This document shows, piece after piece, positions 43,123-52,711 of a DNA stretch of 64,000 nt. The stretch spans positions 1,798,001 to 1,862,000 of the forward strand of contig NC_015738.1 in the NCBI RefSeq assembly GCF_000270285.1. Reading direction: 5' to 3'. The notes below the pieces were generated by a model that saw only the letters and a program-made list of their open reading frames with translations, was not told the origin of the DNA and searched no databases. Within the stretch, counting starts at the first letter, position 1. Each line of letters starts with the position of its first letter. Both the position numbers and the translations under genes were made by a program. This stretch comes from Eggerthella sp. YY7918. GTDB lineage: Bacteria > Actinomycetota > Coriobacteriia > Coriobacteriales > Eggerthellaceae.

Positions 43123-45213
43123 CTATTTGGCGCCCTTCGCCATTTTGCCAAAGTCTGCCACATGGGCAAACACCGCGACGAAGCGATTGAGCAGACGCAG
43201 GCGATTCTCGCGCAGGGCGATGTCTTCATCCATGATAAGCACGTCCTCGAAGAACGCGTCGATGGGTGCGCGCAGCGCCGCAAGCGCCGCAAGCGCCGCG
43301 GCATAATCGTCGGAAGCGAGGGCGGCATCGACCTGAGTCGCCGCTTCGTCGGTGGCGGCGGCAAGAGCGCGTTCAGCTTCGGCCATGAGCGCTTCGTCCA
43401 CCTGCGTTCCCAGCGCTTCATCGCGCAGGTTGTTGGCACGCGCATAGGCGGTAGCCAAATCTTCGAAGGTATCGGGTGCGTCGGTGCGAGCGGCCTCAAG
43501 CGCACGTACGCGAGCGATAATCTGCGCGGGTTCTTCCACGCCACATGCAAGTACCGCCTCCACCGCATCGGGAGCACATCCGCCGTCGCGCAGATTCACC
43601 TTCGTACGGGTTACAAAGAAGTCGATCACTTCGGCACGCACGGCTTGTGCGTCGAAGTCGATGCCAGCCTCTGCATAGGTGTCAAGCGACGCATCGATGG
43701 CCGCAGTCAGCGACACCGGCAAACCCGCTTCAAGCATAGCGACGATTCCGATAGCGCTGCGGCGCAGGGCAAACGGATCGGACGAACCGGTTGGCCCCTG
43801 GCCCACCGCGAACAGACCGCAGATGGTGTCAAGTTTGTCGGCCATGGCCACAATCTTGCCCACCTCAGACGCAGGCGGTTCGTCGCCCGAGAACCGCGGG
43901 CGGTAGTGATCGGCGATAGCACGCGCCACCTGGTCGTTCTCGCCACTTGCTGCGGCATAGTAGGAACCCATGACACCCTGTACGCTGGTGAATTCCACCA
44001 CGGCGTTGGTGACAAGGTCGGCCTTTGCCAACAGCGCTGCACGCCGGGCATCGGTTGCATCGCTGGGCGCAAGAGCAGCATCGGCGGCCAGATGCCGAGC
44101 CAACGCAACGATACGCTCAGCTTTCGCACGCATGGTGCCGAGCGTTTCTTGAAACACCACTTCGTCCAAGCGCTCGACGTATGCCTCAAGGGGACGCTTC
44201 AAGTCCTCTTCATAGAAGAACTTCGCGTCGGACAGACGGGCGCGCACCACGCGCTCGTTGCCGTCAATGATGGTCGCAGCATGCTCCGGGTCGCCGTTGC
44301 TCACCACGATGAAATGGTTCGTCAGTTTGCCCGCCTCGTCGTAGAGCGGGAAGTAACGCTGATGCATGAGCATCGCGTCCACGATAATCTCTTCGGGAAC
44401 CTGCAAAAATTCCTCGTCGAACGTGCCCACAAGCACGCACGGCTGCTCGCAGAGGTTCGTCACTTCCAGAAGCGTCTTTTCCGGTAGCTCGGCGCGGGCT
44501 CCGCATTCGCGCTCCGCCTCGGCAACACCCGCGCGGATAGCCTGTTCACGCGCCTGTTCGCTCGTTACAACATGCGCGGCCTCCACAACACGCAGCAGAT
44601 CGCCCGCCGTGGGCACCACATGCGGACCGGGAGAGAGGAAGCGATGGCCCCGTGTAAGGTTGCCCGCGGTCAAACCCGCAAACGTCACCGGAATCACACG
44701 CTCGTCGAGCAGCGCCACCAACCAGCGTACGGGTCGCGAGAAATACTCGCTTGTCGTACCCCAGCGACATGACTTCGGCCATGCAATGCCTTCGATCACG
44801 CTTTCGAGCACGCCGGGCAACAGCTCCGCCACCTCTCGTGCCTCAATCTTGCGCGTGGCGAATACGTATTCGACGCCGTTTTCCTCGCGGCGCTCAAGCG
44901 CATCGACTTCCACGCCCTTGCCGCGCGCAAAACCAGAAGCGGCCTTGGTCGGGTTGCCTTCCGCGTCGAAAGCGATCTTCGCAGAAGGACCGCGGAACGT
45001 CTCTTCCAGGGCCTCGGTTGTCTCAGCCACCTCGGCCACCATCGCAATCAGGCGGCGCGGGGTTGTGTAAATAGCCACATCGCCATGCGGAATGCGCATG
45101 GCATCAAGCGCCTCGGGCACCAACTTTTCCATCTGCTGCGTTGCGCGGTGCAGGTCGAAGGCGGGAATTTCCTCAGTACCGATCTCGAACGCAAGCGTGT
45201 GCAGGCTAGGCAT
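43123..45213 (-). CDS. glyS: Glycyl-tRNA synthetase beta subunit
   Basis: About 696 residues from the ATG at 45213, where the family N-terminus ([15 protein letters not shown]) begins. It overlaps the last codons of glyQ (ATGCCTAG). The beta subunit recognises and positions tRNA-Gly for the alpha-2/beta-2 enzyme. Recognisable regions are [45 protein letters not shown] and [12 protein letters not shown]. The HD-like central part has [35 protein letters not shown], and the C-terminal anticodon-binding domain has [19 protein letters not shown]. The C-terminal part has an Ala-rich helical stretch. Confidence 0.97.
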   Translation of the reverse strand: MPSLHTLAFEIGTEEIPAFDLHRATQQMEKLVPEALDAMRIPHGDVAIYTTPRRLIAMVAEVAETTEALEETFRGPSAKIAFDAEGNPTKAASGFARGKGVEVDALERREENGVEYVFATRKIEAREVAELLPGVLESVIEGIAWPKSCRWGTTSEYFSRPVRWLVALLDERVIPVTFAGLTAGNLTRGHRFLSPGPHVVPTAGDLLRVVEAAHVVTSEQAREQAIRAGVAEAERECGARAELPEKTLLEVTNLCEQPCVLVGTFDEEFLQVPEEIIVDAMLMHQRYFPLYDEAGKLTNHFIVVSNGDPEHAATIIDGNERVVRARLSDAKFFYEEDLKRPLEAYVERLDEVVFQETLGTMRAKAERIVALARHLAADAALAPSDATDARRAALLAKADLVTNAVVEFTSVQGVMGSYYAAASGENDQVARAIADHYRPRFSGDEPPASEVGKIVAMADKLDTICGLFAVGQGPTGSSDPFALRRSAIGIVAMLEAGLPVSLTAAIDASLDTYAEAGIDFDAQAVRAEVIDFFVTRTKVNLRDGGCAPDAVEAVLACGVEEPAQIIARVRALEAARTDAPDTFEDLATAYARANNLRDEALGTQVDEALMAEAERALAAATDEAATQVDAALASDDYAAALAALAALRAPIDAFFEDVLIMDEDIALRENRLRLLNRFVAVFAHVADFGKMAKGAK

Positions 45214-46246
45214 GGTCGGCCCCCTTCCCCTCGGCATCGGATTTTCCTGCGCTTTGCGCCGCATGGGATCCTTCGGCTTCGCTTCCTTCGGTCGCTCCGC
45301 TCGGGACAGAGGGCGTTGCGTCTTCAGCGGGCTTGATGCCCACCACGTGTTCCATATAGCTTGCGCAGCACGCCTTGGCGAGCGTGCGAACGCGCAGAAT
45401 GTAGGCCATACGCTCGGTGGCAGAAATCACGCCACGCGCATCGAGCAAGTTAAACGCATGGCAGCATTTGAGCACGCTGTCGTACGCCGGCAGCGGCAGA
45501 CCCGCCTCAAGCGTGCGCATGCACTCCGCTTCGCGGTCGCTGAACTCTTGGAACAGGAAATCGGTGTCAGCCACTTCAAAGTTGTAGCGCGAATACTGCC
45601 GCTCGTTTTCCAAATATACATCGCCGTAGGTGAACGTGACGCCGTCGGCTCCGCGACTCCACACGATATCGAACATGGAATCGACACCCTGAATGTACAT
45701 GGTCAAACGCTCAAGGCCGTAGGCAATCTCGACCGGCACCGGGTTGCACTCAAAGCCACCCACCTGCTGGAAATAGGTGAACTGGGTGACCTCCATGCCG
45801 TCGATCCACACTTCCCAGCCAAGGCCCCATGCGCCAAGGGTCGGGCTTTCCCAGTCATCCTCGACGAAGCGCACATCATGCGCATCGACATCGATGCCGA
45901 TGGCGCGCAGACTACCCAGGTAGAGATCCTGGATGTTGTCAGGCGAAGGCTTCATAAGAACCTGGAACTGGAAGTAGTGCTGCGTGCGATTGGGGTTTTC
46001 GCCATAACGGCCGTCGGTAGGACGGCGGCACCCCTGCACATAGCAGGTGCGCCACGTGTCAGGACCGAGCGAACGCAACGTGGTGGCCGGCGCATTCGTA
46101 CCAGCGCCCACCTCGTTATCGTAAGGTTGCAGGACAACGCAGCCCTGCTCCCCCCAATAGCGTTGCAGGTTCATGATAACGTCCTGGAACGTCGGCGGCA
46201 GCTCGCTTTCTGGCCGCTGCGCAGATGGGGAGGTTTCGATTGACAT
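45206..46246 (-). CDS. glyQ: Glycyl-tRNA synthetase alpha subunit with repeat-derived C-terminal tail
   Basis: 346 residues. The alpha subunit carries the class II catalytic core. Clear motifs are [53 protein letters not shown] and [21 protein letters not shown]. The conserved protein ends near residue 305 ([10 protein letters not shown]). The last roughly 35 residues ([19 protein letters not shown] and beyond) are low-complexity and are encoded partly by a dispersed repeat at 45265-45308. The gene is 58 bases from lepB, with no T-box-like leader in that space. It is coupled to glyS by overlap. Confidence 0.96.
   Translation of the reverse strand: MSIETSPSAQRPESELPPTFQDVIMNLQRYWGEQGCVVLQPYDNEVGAGTNAPATTLRSLGPDTWRTCYVQGCRRPTDGRYGENPNRTQHYFQFQVLMKPSPDNIQDLYLGSLRAIGIDVDAHDVRFVEDDWESPTLGAWGLGWEVWIDGMEVTQFTYFQQVGGFECNPVPVEIAYGLERLTMYIQGVDSMFDIVWSRGADGVTFTYGDVYLENERQYSRYNFEVADTDFLFQEFSDREAECMRTLEAGLPLPAYDSVLKCCHAFNLLDARGVISATERMAYILRVRTLAKACCASYMEHVVGIKPAEDATPSVPSGATEGSEAEGSHAAQSAGKSDAEGKGADHA
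45265..45308. repeat. Dispersed GGGATCC-core repeat, copy 3, inside the 3' end of glyQ
   Basis: GGGATCCTTCGGCTTCG, a variable centre and CCGCTCGGGACA match the repeats at 6292-6334 and 12098-12143. Here it is read in frame as part of the non-conserved glyQ tail, encoding about [17 protein letters not shown]. Confidence 0.6.
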
Positions 46247-46304
46247 AGTTCTCCTTGTCTTTCCTGTTCCGATTCGCCTTTTGCTGTTCGCCTGGCTGTC
46301 GAAG

Positions 46305-46871
46305 CTAGTTCAGCATGCCGAAATGGTCAAACGGCCAGTATATAAATGCCCCACGACCCGTCACCGACGACATCGGTACAGAGCCGAAATACCGCGAATC
46401 CTGCGAATTGGTACGGTTGTCGCCCATGACCCAAATACTGTCCTCGGGCACCGTATAGGGATAGCTTACATCGCTTTGCAGCTGATAGGAAGGCAAGCCG
46501 CGCGTGTACGGTTCGGACAGAGGCCGTCCATCCACGTACACAAGACCGTCCTCGTCGTTGATTTCCACCGTCTGGCCCGCAACGGCGATGCAGCGCTTGA
46601 TAAGAATACGCCCCGGAATTTCGGGGTCTTGGAAGGTCACAATGTCGCCCGGCTCGGGATCACGTAGATAGTAGCTCACCTTTTCGGCGAAAACCATGTC
46701 GCCGGTCATGATGGTGCTTTCCATAGAACCCGACGGAATTTCGTAGGTTTGAAACACGTACGTACGCAGCGCCCACGAGAGCCCAAACACAAAGGCCACC
46801 ATGACAAGCAGGCCGATAAAAGTCCTCAATATGCCCGAACGTTGACGATCGGCGTGCTGACCGGAATCCAT
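46305..46871 (-). CDS. lepB: Signal peptidase I
   Basis: 188 residues from the ATG at 46871. One N-terminal membrane helix (about 14-36) is followed by the external catalytic domain. The nucleophile Ser is in [16 protein letters not shown] and the general-base Lys in [15 protein letters not shown]. Box E is [20 protein letters not shown]. It cleaves signal peptides of the many exported proteins of this region. The gene follows trmD in the same direction with a 74-base gap and precedes glyQ by 58 bases. Confidence 0.97.
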   Translation of the reverse strand: MDSGQHADRQRSGILRTFIGLLVMVAFVFGLSWALRTYVFQTYEIPSGSMESTIMTGDMVFAEKVSYYLRDPEPGDIVTFQDPEIPGRILIKRCIAVAGQTVEINDEDGLVYVDGRPLSEPYTRGLPSYQLQSDVSYPYTVPEDSIWVMGDNRTNSQDSRYFGSVPMSSVTGRGAFIYWPFDHFGMLN

Positions 46872-46945
46872 GAAGTGCGTTTTTCCTTTCGACACGAGCA
46901 AGGCGCTCGAATGAGATCACGAGCGTATATGATAGCGTCTCTGCG

Positions 46946-47707
46946 CTATGCGTCCGGCCCGTTCAACAAACTTTGCAGAAATTCCCGATCAGTGGGTGAA
47001 AGGTCAACCTGCTCCAAAAGATCGGGGCGCAGCCGCGCCGTGCGTTCCAAGCTTTGCTCGCGCCTCCACGCTGCCACCGCGGCATGATTGCCCGACAGAA
47101 GCACCGCTGGCACCTCCATGCCACGAAAGACGGACGGGCGTGTGTACTGGGGGTACTCCAACAGACCATCGGCAAAGCTTTCGTCGAGCGCGCCGGTTTC
47201 GGCGCCGAGCACGCCGGGAAGCTTGCGTACGACCGCATCGATGATCACCATCGATGCCAGCTCTCCGCTCGTAAGCACGTAATCGCCAAGCGAGATAGTG
47301 CGATCAGCCAACGTGTAGGCGCGCTCGTCGATGCCCTCGTAATGCCCGCACACAAACAGCAGCCGCTCCTCACGGGCCAACTCGCACGCGACCACATCGG
47401 TAAACGGCTCGCCATGCGGCGAAAGGAAGATAGTGCAGGGCTTCAACGACTCCGCAGTATCGGCACCCCCCTCGTTTGTCAGAACAAGGGAATCATAAGC
47501 TTCAAAGATGGGTTCGCACTTCATGACGAGGCCGTTGCCGCCGCCATAAGGGTCGTCGTCGGTGGTGCGGTGACGGTCGTGGGTCCAATCGCGTAGATCG
47601 TGCGCCTTAAACCGAAGGATGCCCTTTTCCTGGGCGATGCGCATCATGGAAGTACCCATGACAGAAGCGTACATGTCCGGAAACGTCGACAGCGTTTCGA
47701 TGATCAT
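46946..47707 (-). CDS. trmD: tRNA (guanine-37-N1)-methyltransferase
   Basis: 253 residues from the ATG at 47707 (GGA upstream), where the family start MIIETLSTFPDMY occurs. TrmD makes m1G37, which prevents +1 frameshifting. The trefoil-knot SAM-binding loops are visible: LSPHGEPFTDVVACELA, VCGHYEGIDERAY and ISLGDYVLTSGELASMV. DDDPYGGGNGLVMKCEPI is the conserved N-terminal substrate loop. The C-terminal domain ends with the usual basic RRxxSLxRTxxxRPDLL pattern. It lies 53 bases downstream of rimM in the rpsP operon. Confidence 0.97.
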   Translation of the reverse strand: MIIETLSTFPDMYASVMGTSMMRIAQEKGILRFKAHDLRDWTHDRHRTTDDDPYGGGNGLVMKCEPIFEAYDSLVLTNEGGADTAESLKPCTIFLSPHGEPFTDVVACELAREERLLFVCGHYEGIDERAYTLADRTISLGDYVLTSGELASMVIIDAVVRKLPGVLGAETGALDESFADGLLEYPQYTRPSVFRGMEVPAVLLSGNHAAVAAWRREQSLERTARLRPDLLEQVDLSPTDREFLQSLLNGPDA

Positions 47708-47759
47708 GAACGGTCCTTTCAGCGATGCGGTACAGGTTAAACGCCCGTGCACAACGGGA

Positions 47760-48281
47760 CTAGAGATCGAGCAGCCCTTCGGGAAGCGTCATCGTGATGC
47801 GGCGGCACTCTTCGTCAATCGTTTCTACAAACGCATCGACAAAGGGAATAAGCACAGGCTCTTCCCCCTCGGCGCGCGTCACCGAAAGAAGCGGATGCGC
47901 AGGGTTTTCCGTCAGCTCTCCGACAATGCCGATGTAACCTGTTTGGGTATCGTGCACTTCAAACCCCACAAGCGCATCAACTTCGGTGGCGAGGGCTTCT
48001 GTGGGCAACTCGTCGCGACGAACAAGGCAACAACACCCCACCAGTCGCTCGGCAACCTCAATGGTTTCGACGCTGTCGAAACACACAAGATATGCCCCCT
48101 TGCCGCTCTCGCTCACCGAGGTTACCCGCGCGCAGCGAGGCGTGTCGAGCTGCGGCGGCACAAAGGCCACCTCCAAGCCCTCGTGCAGCAAAAAAGGAAG
48201 ACCCTGTGTCGGGCGTGCAAGCAGCCCTCCTGACAAGGTCTTCGCTTTAGTAAGTTCGGCTACGTTGGCCCAGGTGCGCAT
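47760..48281 (-). CDS. rimM: Ribosome maturation factor RimM
   Basis: 173 residues. RimM binds S19 and helps mature the 30S subunit. The N-terminal beta-barrel domain and C-terminal PRC-barrel are recognisable. The N-terminal segment has KTLSGGLLARPTQGLPFLL in place of the usual KPxGLxGEV-like start. The C-terminal part includes EVDALVGFEVHDTQTGYIGIV and VLIPFVDAFVETID. It is more diverged than the flanking genes, but position between khpA and trmD is decisive. Its ATG follows the khpA stop without a gap. Confidence 0.9.
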   Translation of the reverse strand: MRTWANVAELTKAKTLSGGLLARPTQGLPFLLHEGLEVAFVPPQLDTPRCARVTSVSESGKGAYLVCFDSVETIEVAERLVGCCCLVRRDELPTEALATEVDALVGFEVHDTQTGYIGIVGELTENPAHPLLSVTRAEGEEPVLIPFVDAFVETIDEECRRITMTLPEGLLDL

Positions 48282-48536
48282 TTAGTCGAGAAGCTCCACT
48301 TCAACATGCGTGTTTGTACGCGATGCAGCGGCGCGCGCAAGCGTGCGAATAGCCTTGATCACGCGACCCTGGCGTCCGATCACCTTGCCCACATCCTCTT
48401 CGTGCACGTGCATTTCGATAAGGATTGAGCCGTCCTCGGTATCGCTCGCCGAAATTTCGAGGTCGTCTTCGAACTCAATAAGCGGACGAACCACAGCCTC
48501 GACGAGACCGACGATATCTTCCGTCTGATCGGCCAT
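48282..48536 (-). CDS. khpA: KhpA-type KH-domain RNA-binding protein
   Basis: 84 residues from the ATG at 48536. This is a single KH domain with the GxxG loop in VGKVIGRQGRVIKAIRTLARAA. The conserved start LVEAVVRPLIEFEDDLEI identifies it as the small KH protein encoded next to rpsP in Gram-positive bacteria (KhpA, formerly YlqC). KhpA pairs with KhpB and binds many small RNAs and mRNAs. The start is five bases after the rpsP stop, and rimM follows at once. Longer in-frame starts run into rpsP and were not used. Confidence 0.95.
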   Translation of the reverse strand: MADQTEDIVGLVEAVVRPLIEFEDDLEISASDTEDGSILIEMHVHEEDVGKVIGRQGRVIKAIRTLARAAASRTNTHVEVELLD

Positions 48537-48541
48537 GAGAT

Positions 48542-48787
48542 TTACGCGTTCTCGCGGGCACTCTTGAGCAGGCTCGCAACCGTATCGGTCGGCTGAGCGC
48601 CGTTCTTGATCCACTGGTCGACCTTCTCCATGTCGAACTGCACCATAGCCGGCTCGACGCAGGGGTTGTAGCGACCCACTTCTTCAATAAACCTGCCGTC
48701 GCGCGGGCTGCGCGAGTCGGCAACAACGATGCGGTAGTACGGACGCTTCTTCGCGCCGTGACGGGCAAGGCGAATTTTAACTGCCAT
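48542..48787 (-). CDS. rpsP: 30S ribosomal protein S16
   Basis: 81 residues from the ATG at 48787 with AGGAG upstream. It has the complete family start [25 protein letters not shown] (in sections), then [13 protein letters not shown] and [15 protein letters not shown]. It is the first gene of the rpsP-khpA-rimM-trmD-lepB run, which probably continues into glyQ-glyS-PSRP-ppdK because no terminator was seen between them. A near-consensus promoter lies 80 bases upstream. Confidence 0.98.
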   Translation of the reverse strand: MAVKIRLARHGAKKRPYYRIVVADSRSPRDGRFIEEVGRYNPCVEPAMVQFDMEKVDQWIKNGAQPTDTVASLLKSARENA

Positions 48788-48865
48788 GAAGATGAACTCC
48801 TTTTGCTTTTGCACTCGATTCTATGCATGCGCCGCGGTGCGGCACAGCGAAAACAGCAATTGCTT

Positions 48866-48894
48866 ATGATACGGCGTAAATACTCGTTTGACAA
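48866..48894 (-). promoter_or_regulatory. Promoter of the rpsP operon
   Basis: On the minus strand TTGTCA (48889-48894), a 17-base spacer and TATCAT (48866-48871) form a good housekeeping promoter about 80 bases before the rpsP ATG. The rest of 48895-49018 shows nothing else clear. Confidence 0.8.
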
Positions 48895-49018
48895 GCCGAT
48901 TGCTCATTCGAATTGTAGCGAACAGTGAAAAGGTGGCCGACCGGGGCTCCGCACGTCCTTTAAAATCCCATGTTTTATGCGCTTCTTGGTCGATCTTAAT
49001 CGGAAAAGGCCTGCAACG

Positions 49019-49051
49019 TTTGCGACCCCGAAGCAGAGTCGGGGTCGCAAA
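49019..49051 (-). terminator. Strong hairpin after the Tat flavoprotein gene
   Basis: TTTGCGACCCCGA (49019-49031) pairs perfectly with TCGGGGTCGCAAA (49039-49051), a 13-bp stem with a seven-base loop, 24 bases after the stop. The U-tract is part of the stem rather than following it, so termination is likely but not textbook. Confidence 0.6.
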
Positions 49052-49075
49052 GGGAGGGATGTGCCGCTATAACAC

Positions 49076-50740
49076 TTACTTGCCTTCGATATACTCTTTT
49101 GCCTTATCGGCTGCAAAGAATCCCGTGAAGTACGAATATCCCGAACAACCTCCCGAAAAACCGTGGTTGTAGTTGTCTTTGAAGAATTCACCTGAATCAA
49201 GTCCGCCCGCATACAGACCGGGAATCGGCTTTCCTTCCGCATTGACAACCTGAATCTTTCCGTTGATCTTCACGCCGCACAGCGTAGAGTACCACGAGGG
49301 AATAAGCCTGAACGCATAGAAGGGCGGCTGGTCGACAGCAAACAGCGCAGCCGGGTCTTTGAAGAATTCGGTATCCTCCCCCGCTTTTGCCATTTCGTTA
49401 TACGCGCTCATCGTTTTCTTAAGGCCCTCGACGTCTATGCCGGCCGCTTCTGCCAGCTCTTCAATCGTCTCACCCTTGAAAACGCTTCCGTCAGCAACGC
49501 CCTTCTCAAGCTCATCGGCCATTTCGGGAACCGGATCGGGCGATCCAAGAACGGTACGCGCGTTTGTCATGAGAGGCTGAGTTGCCATGCGCTCAACCGC
49601 TGCCGAATCGATGATGTTGAAATAGATGTGGTCGTTTTCCTTGATACCCACCTTGAACATGGTATCCATAACGGACCATTTCTCGTTGCCAAGGCGCCGT
49701 CCTATGCTGTTAACCCACAGATATGGCTCACGCGCGGCTTTGTCGATGGGCGTATCCCAGGTAACTCCCTCGACGCTGGAAGCCGAGGGCTGCGCCAAAC
49801 TCAGATCCGATTCGACCGCCCCTGCGCCCAGCATCATGCGAATACCGTCGCCATCATGGGCAAGATGCGCATCGTTTTTCCAGGCCATAGCTCCATAACC
49901 GGGAATATAGCGATCGATCATTTCGGTATTGTTCGAAAAGCCGCCCGTACCGACGAACACTGCCTTGGCTTTGACGTACGACTCCGTTTTATCGATCTCC
50001 GCCATGGCGCCCACCACAGCTCCCTCATCGTCGACAACAAGCGCTGTTGCAGGAGCCGAAGTTATGATTTCAACGCCGTATTCCTCAGCGGCTTTCTGCA
50101 TGATTTCAAACGCGCCGATGCCCTGGCCCTCGTACATGATGCCACATGCGGGAGAGTCAAGCGAGGGCAAAAGCATCATGGGATATGCGCCGTGCTCGTA
50201 GAGAAAATCGTGCTGGCGATGGTTGTTCAGTACATAATTCGACACCAATTCAGCATCGGATTCCCAAGAATTATGCATCATGAAGTACGTATAGATGTCA
50301 GCCGGCGAGCCGCTGGGGCGACTGACGTTTACGACGTTGGGATCGTCAACGCATTCCTGCAAGATCTTGCAGTCCGAAAATGCCATGGTTACCTCAGTGC
50401 CCACGGACGAACCACCCGTAACCGAAGACTTCTCCAGCAGAATCGTGGAAAGCCCGAGCGAGCCGGCGTGGGCCGCCGACATCATGCCGCAATTGCCGCC
50501 GCCGATAACAAGATAGTCGCACTCCCGAACCGGCTCCCCCGCCTCGCCTACCTTAACCGCTTGAATGGCGATATTCGGAGCCTGCTCGGTATCGGCAGAT
50601 GTCGTTGATGTATCGTTCGCCTCTGAAGCTTTCGCCGCGCATCCGACCAAACCCGTCGCCGACACCGCAGCAGTTGCTCCAGTCAATGCCGCCCCTGTCA
50701 GAAACGTGCGTCGAGACATATGCTTATTGATTGCTTCCAT
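49076..50740 (-). CDS. Tat-exported FAD reductase (lipoprotein), fumarate reductase flavoprotein family
   Basis: 554 residues from the ATG at 50740 (GGAGGG upstream). The Tat signal is SRRTFLTGAALTG followed by GLVGC, so it is probably a Tat lipoprotein. The FAD-binding domain starts at DYLVIGGGNCGMMSAAHAGSLG (in parts) near residue 78. The C-terminal FAD segment is GKPIPGLYAGGLDSGEF. The fumarate-type HxTxGG is replaced by WYSTLCGVKIN, so another acceptor is expected. No cytochrome or FMN partner is adjacent, so the electron donor must be shared. The upstream membrane LuxR gene is the likely regulator, but it is frameshifted here. Confidence 0.92.
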   Translation of the reverse strand: MEAINKHMSRRTFLTGAALTGATAAVSATGLVGCAAKASEANDTSTTSADTEQAPNIAIQAVKVGEAGEPVRECDYLVIGGGNCGMMSAAHAGSLGLSTILLEKSSVTGGSSVGTEVTMAFSDCKILQECVDDPNVVNVSRPSGSPADIYTYFMMHNSWESDAELVSNYVLNNHRQHDFLYEHGAYPMMLLPSLDSPACGIMYEGQGIGAFEIMQKAAEEYGVEIITSAPATALVVDDEGAVVGAMAEIDKTESYVKAKAVFVGTGGFSNNTEMIDRYIPGYGAMAWKNDAHLAHDGDGIRMMLGAGAVESDLSLAQPSASSVEGVTWDTPIDKAAREPYLWVNSIGRRLGNEKWSVMDTMFKVGIKENDHIYFNIIDSAAVERMATQPLMTNARTVLGSPDPVPEMADELEKGVADGSVFKGETIEELAEAAGIDVEGLKKTMSAYNEMAKAGEDTEFFKDPAALFAVDQPPFYAFRLIPSWYSTLCGVKINGKIQVVNAEGKPIPGLYAGGLDSGEFFKDNYNHGFSGGCSGYSYFTGFFAADKAKEYIEGK

Positions 50741-50917
50741 CGTTCCCTCCTTTTTCGAAATACGACCGCGGGAGCAATACCCGCTGCGATAATGGTCAGC
50801 GAAAACAAAGGGAAGCGCCATCGTGAAACCACATGATCCCTATCATATGAAATCACTGATTCTTCTATTGCACCTGATCAACGGTTAGGAAACCGAAGAA
50901 GCACGGCACGCTTGCGC

Positions 50918-52413
50918 TCAATGAGCACTCGAAGCCCGAGCCTTTTCGACAACGTCAAGAAACTCCTGACGCGAATGAACGTTGAGCTTCTTGTAGATAT
51001 GCCGCGCGTGAGTTTGCGCCGTACCCGCGGATATATAAAGCTCATTTTGAATAAAGGGCAAGCTTCTACCCTTGGCCAACAACGCAGCCACCTCGGTTTC
51101 GCGCGGCGAGAGATTGTAGTCGTTCGCCAAACGCGCAACCGCGGTTTCGATGTCACCGTCATACTCTGCGGCTTCATCGGTGGCTCCATGCGGGTCGACC
51201 GCTTGACTGTCTGAATCCTCGAAGCCCATACGCAAAAGTTTGCTCACACCTTTACCGTTGAGCACGAAGATAGCCATAAGCATAAGAGCGAACACAGCAA
51301 CAAGAGCAACGGTCGTCAACTCCGTGCCGCCGACCTTAATAGATTCTGCAATCCATAAATTGAGCTGGCTGCTTACGACTACCGACAACGCAAAAACGCC
51401 ATCGAGAACGGCAATGACGCGCACGGGGTCGTATCCCAACTTGAATACAAGAACGAAGCAAAATACCCAGCTGATAGCTCTAAAGCACCAAAATCCTGCG
51501 CCGAAAATCCCATACGACACCGCGATGGCGTAGCTCCCCAAAAAGGGCGCAACAAAGAAAGCGGCGGCCATAAACAAAAGTACATTGCGCACGAGGGGTA
51601 GCGTGATGCGCCGCTCGTGCGAACGAACGGGCAACAGAAAATAGGTGGCAAGAGCAACAAGCCCAATCAAGCCACCCAGCAAGTAGTAGCTGCCCATGGC
51701 CACAACGCTTTGCTCCGATATTCTGAGCGTAAGTACGCGAAGCATTTCACCACACAGGGCAAATACGAACACCGCAAGCAGCGAAACCGCCAGACCCCCG
51801 GCAAATTCGGCGTCTGAAGTAGAACGGGCACGCAGAGCGCCGGAGGTTTTCCGAGCATGACATGCGTAGAGCGCCATGCCAGCAAAAAGCGGCAGGAGTA
51901 CCGCCATTATCGTTGTGATGACGGGCGGAAATGCCATGAGCAAAAAATATATTGCGATTCCCAGAACAAACGACAGCAAAGAAAGAGGGGTAACTGCGTT
52001 GCCCAGACCTCGTGCATACAATTCAGCCCACTGCAATACATGCCATGCGCTGCAAATGCCAACGAACACCGAAACCACCAAAATGAGTGTTTGACTCAAA
52101 CTTGCCGATGGCACAATGACTGAAATAAGAGGGATCAGGGCAGATCCAAGCGCGGTTCCCCCTACCCCTACAAGCCGAAATGACCGACGCGACAGCAAGC
52201 TGCCCAACTTCCGCGATAACGCAGCAAAACAAAAAGAGCAATCATATGCGACCAGGTTGCCCATAGCCATATGGTTTCAACAAGGCCATTTCCATCGGGC
52301 GAAGCAGGAACAAGGGCATCGCTATAAAAGACGACCGTCACCCATGCCCAATACAGGCCCAAACCCAAAAAGGGAATTTGCCGTCTTACTTCGCTTAAAC
52401 CCGGCGATTCCAT
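50918..52413 (-). pseudogene. LuxR-family regulator with polytopic membrane N-terminus, broken by a frameshift
   Basis: The main frame (50918 to about 52240) encodes about ten membrane helices and a C-terminal LuxR helix-turn-helix (LSPRETEVAALLAKGRSLPFIQNELYISAGTAQTHARHIYKKL, in parts). The expected N-terminus lies in another frame: from the ATG at 52413 (GGAG upstream) it reads about 60 residues including FLGLGLYWAWVTVVFYSDAL and WSHMIALFV. The frames meet at the run of five T, G and four T (minus strand; 52226-52235). One extra T would join them as MIALFVFAALSRKLG. The restored protein would have about 498 residues. It is either a recent loss, a sequence error or a slippage site. It probably controlled the adjacent flavoprotein. 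Confidence 0.8.
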
Positions 52414-52511
52414 CGCTGCTCCACTCATAGAGGAACCAAATACGTGCATGTCGTTTGAGTATTCTAACAAAACGAGCAGAGGAAAAGCATCCTACCTCCG
52501 CCCCGCTCACT

Positions 52512-52664
52512 TGGCCCCAAATCGGGAGCTGTGGCAATTTTGAGCGAGACTTCAGCGATCGCGAGGATCTCTGCAATTTAAAAAGCCCTGGTCGCAGCTT
52601 TTCGGCTTTGCGACACGGCACAACTTAATGGAAGAAAATTGCCACAGCCCCCGATTTGGGGCCA
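52512..52664. mobile_element. 153-bp element with 30-bp terminal inverted repeats (MITE-like)
   Basis: The left arm (52512-52541, starting TGGCCCCAAATCGGG) and right arm (52635-52664, ending CCCGATTTGGGGCCA) are inverted copies with a single mismatch over 30 bases. The 93 bases between them have no credible coding frame but contain a smaller GTCGCA...TGCGAC-like dyad. No target duplication is evident at the ends. It fills most of the gap between the LuxR and GNAT genes. Confidence 0.6.
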
Positions 52665-52711
52665 GCAGAACAAAAACTTTACGTCGCCCCGACCGGGCAG
52701 CGGCGCTATCC

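Noticed and set aside
41065-44487. Long plus-strand open frames opposite ppdK and glyS
   Set aside because: They are antiphase images of strongly conserved genes, are rich in His and Arg, and show no ribosome-binding site or domain.
46247-46304. T-box leader upstream of glyQ
   Set aside because: Only 58 bases separate lepB and glyQ, too short for a T-box, and no T-box sequence is visible.
52168-52470. Separate 100-residue protein upstream of the LuxR gene
   Set aside because: Its sequence is the expected N-terminal helix of the LuxR regulator, so it is the other half of a frameshifted gene.
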